Of a DNA stretch of 64,000 nucleotides, positions 62,501 to 64,000 are shown in pieces. Below the pieces are notes generated by a model. That model worked only from the letters and a program-made list of their open reading frames with translations. It did no database searches and was not told the DNA's origin. The DNA is from Lamellibrachia columna (taxonomy: Eukaryota > Annelida > Polychaeta > Sabellida > Siboglinidae). The stretch lies in assembly GCA_963662155.1 (NCBI GenBank), contig OY759265.1, positions 12,443,929 to 12,507,928 of the forward strand, read 5' to 3'. A program made the position numbers and the translations under genes. Every line of letters starts with the position of its first letter. The stretch's first letter is position 1.

Positions 62501-64000
62501 ATTTTCATCTCAATTCAACCAGCAGGTGGACATTTCTCCTCACTCTTTCTACTACTACTACAATTATCATGTGTTGTCTCCTCCATTTTAAAATCCCAGG
62601 TAAATCCAAGTAAAATTACTAATGAAAGTGACAAAACCGTTATCTGAATGCAAAGACATCAAATCCACCTGAGAAACCAGATGACAGTGACAGGAAACCA
62701 GTATATTAAGGGGGGGACATCTTTAAACTAGTGCAGCCTCCCTCTGATAAGTTACATCAAAGCAGAACAAGTCACATTATAATATAATTATTTAGCAGTC
62801 AACTTTTGTTTATTTCAGTTAATTAGACACAGTCACCTTTACTCAAGTCCATGTGAAGAGCACACATCTATTGGGAGTTGAGAAAATCCTGGACAGGCCA
62901 AGCTGTTATCTGATATGGCCTATTGAGCTGACGTAACTGTTTCACATGGAAGGTGAGTTGTTTTTGAGGACTCCACTAAGTAAGTTATGTAATGTTATGC
63001 AATTCGACAAGTTGAGGTGTCTGTCTTTTCAGTAATCCACAGTCAAATGTGATATTTGGGTCTGTTTACATAGGTGTATTGTGGCACCAGGTAAAACATT
63101 ATTATAACTTTCAGTATGGAATAACAACTGGCTATATAGAATTTGATTACAGATCACATGCTGGACTATTCCAAAAATTATGTTACAAGTTCATTCGAGT
63201 GAGCTGAAAAAGTGAGTGTATTCGAGTATCGTACTAGAATACAGACTGTCTCAAACTGAAGTAGCTCATATCTGTGTGTTCTGTCCACCACAGGTGGTGG
63301 TTCCTTGTGTATGTAAGCAACTCCAACAACTAAGTAGGACATAGATTTTTTGCATGAATGCATGATTTTCATTTACCTTTATTAACAGTCTAAATAAAAA
63401 AAAATTCTGCACCGTTACCATTTTTATTTGGGGTAAGACCACAGTTGACCTTCCTGTTTACTGTTTCACACGAATGTAGGGCACGCGAAATTGTGAAATG
63501 TGAACATAATAAATTCATATTATGTGACATGAGTGCCTTTGAGCATGAATATTCACAGGTTTGTTTACATAAGCTATTGGCTGTGAAATAGTGCATTTTT
63601 TGGAGAGTTTAACTGGCGGAGGGATTTATGGGAATTTTTCTGCTATGGGCCACGTGGGCGCATGAATACACGTCGGAAACTGCCAGCAATCCTGAAGGAG
63701 TGGTTTGCACCACTCTGTCAAAATCATCCTGGCTTAGCCGTGGCAACCAAACCCCACTTCTAACCCCACTGGGTTCCTGTTGGATTGCTGCATCTGATGG
63801 TTTGTGGTAACAGTGGCCGGTCTTGAAGCCACCAATTTTCATCTTAATTCAACCAGCAGGTGGACATTTCTCCTCACTCTTTCTACTACTACTACAATTA
63901 TCATGTGTTGTCTCCTCCATTTTAAAATCCAAGGTAAATCCAAGTAAAATTACTAATGAAAGTGACAAAACCGTTATCTGAATGCAAAGACATCTAATCC

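Larger units (their letters stand above)
28291..64000. repeat. Repeat A tandem array, block 3 (26 landmark starts, with higher-order structure)
   Basis: Landmark starts at 29223, 30559, 31897, 33239, 34579, 35870, 37204, 38532, 39866, 41194, 42528, 43856, 45190, 46522, 47856, 49188, 50522, 51854, 53188, 54527, 56953, 58287, 59626, 60960, 62294 and 63628. Typical spacing is 1,328 to 1,342 bp; 34579-35870 is shorter because of a ~45-bp deletion near 35728, and 54527-56953 is longer because of a CR1-like insertion. The array runs off the window end. Monomers fall into subfamilies, described in separate entries. Confidence 0.97.
37185..64000 (-). pseudogene. Relic frames of the TGA subfamily (20 A monomers)
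   Basis: From the monomer at 37204 to the window end every copy has GGA to TGA within the PAGGIK part of the frame (for example at 37425-37427 and 45411-45413), which splits it into MEETTHD...CPPAG and MKIGGFKTGHCYHKPSDAA... pieces. In many of these monomers the polyserine run is also interrupted (CTACAATTATC or CTACAACTATC). The downstream block is otherwise unchanged. One shared stop in 20 copies means the ancestor monomer was already dead before it was amplified. Confidence 0.8.

Overview
The window looks like eukaryotic, probably invertebrate animal DNA. It is AT-rich, with introns bounded by GT/AG, CR1-like and other non-LTR retrotransposon pieces, a TIR-domain-like exon, a metazoan-style housekeeping promoter cluster and large tandem arrays. 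There is no bacterial gene organisation. A marine invertebrate (lophotrochozoan or basal deuterostome) would fit, but the sequence alone does not settle the species. About 90% of the window is repetitive.

Layout: two unrelated long tandem repeats dominate. Repeat A is a ~1.33-kb monomer at 1-3025, 11884-13200, 14011-19762 and 28291-64000. On the minus strand it carries a decayed open frame that resembles the N-terminal part of a metazoan Mutator-like transposase-domain protein. Repeat B is a ~1.81-kb unit at 3026-11883, 13401-14010, 19763-20344 and 25803-28290. It carries a frameshifted minus-strand reverse transcriptase relic and a plus-strand exon-like segment. A 200-base run of N (13201-13400) is an assembly gap between A and B. 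Between 37 and 64 kb the A monomers are arranged in higher-order repeats, with exact 2,666-bp dimers between about 43.4 and 54 kb.

Two young, 5'-truncated copies of one CR1-like retrotransposon interrupt the arrays: 5529-7467 on the minus strand inside repeat B, and 55484-56577 on the plus strand inside repeat A. Over their shared part the proteins differ at only four residues. Both end in the same short AATCTTGTTA-type tail, and both are flanked by short target duplications.

A 5.5-kb single-copy island (20345-25802) interrupts repeat B. It contains a three-exon gene-like model with consistent phase (20437-21957), a strictly periodic 65-bp minisatellite in its first visible intron, a degenerate second LINE reverse transcriptase relic (22060-22500), an NRF1/ETS/YY1-like promoter cluster (23381-23415) and a minus-strand TIR-domain-like exon (25433-25729). 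The B sequence flanking the island lacks about 389 bp compared with complete units, and the missing piece contains the exon-like segment of B.

No working gene set or pathway can be read from this window. The repeats are relics amplified as satellite-like DNA. Only the island and the CR1 copies carry coding sequence that might have been recently functional. All family assignments come from reading motifs by eye, not from database searches.
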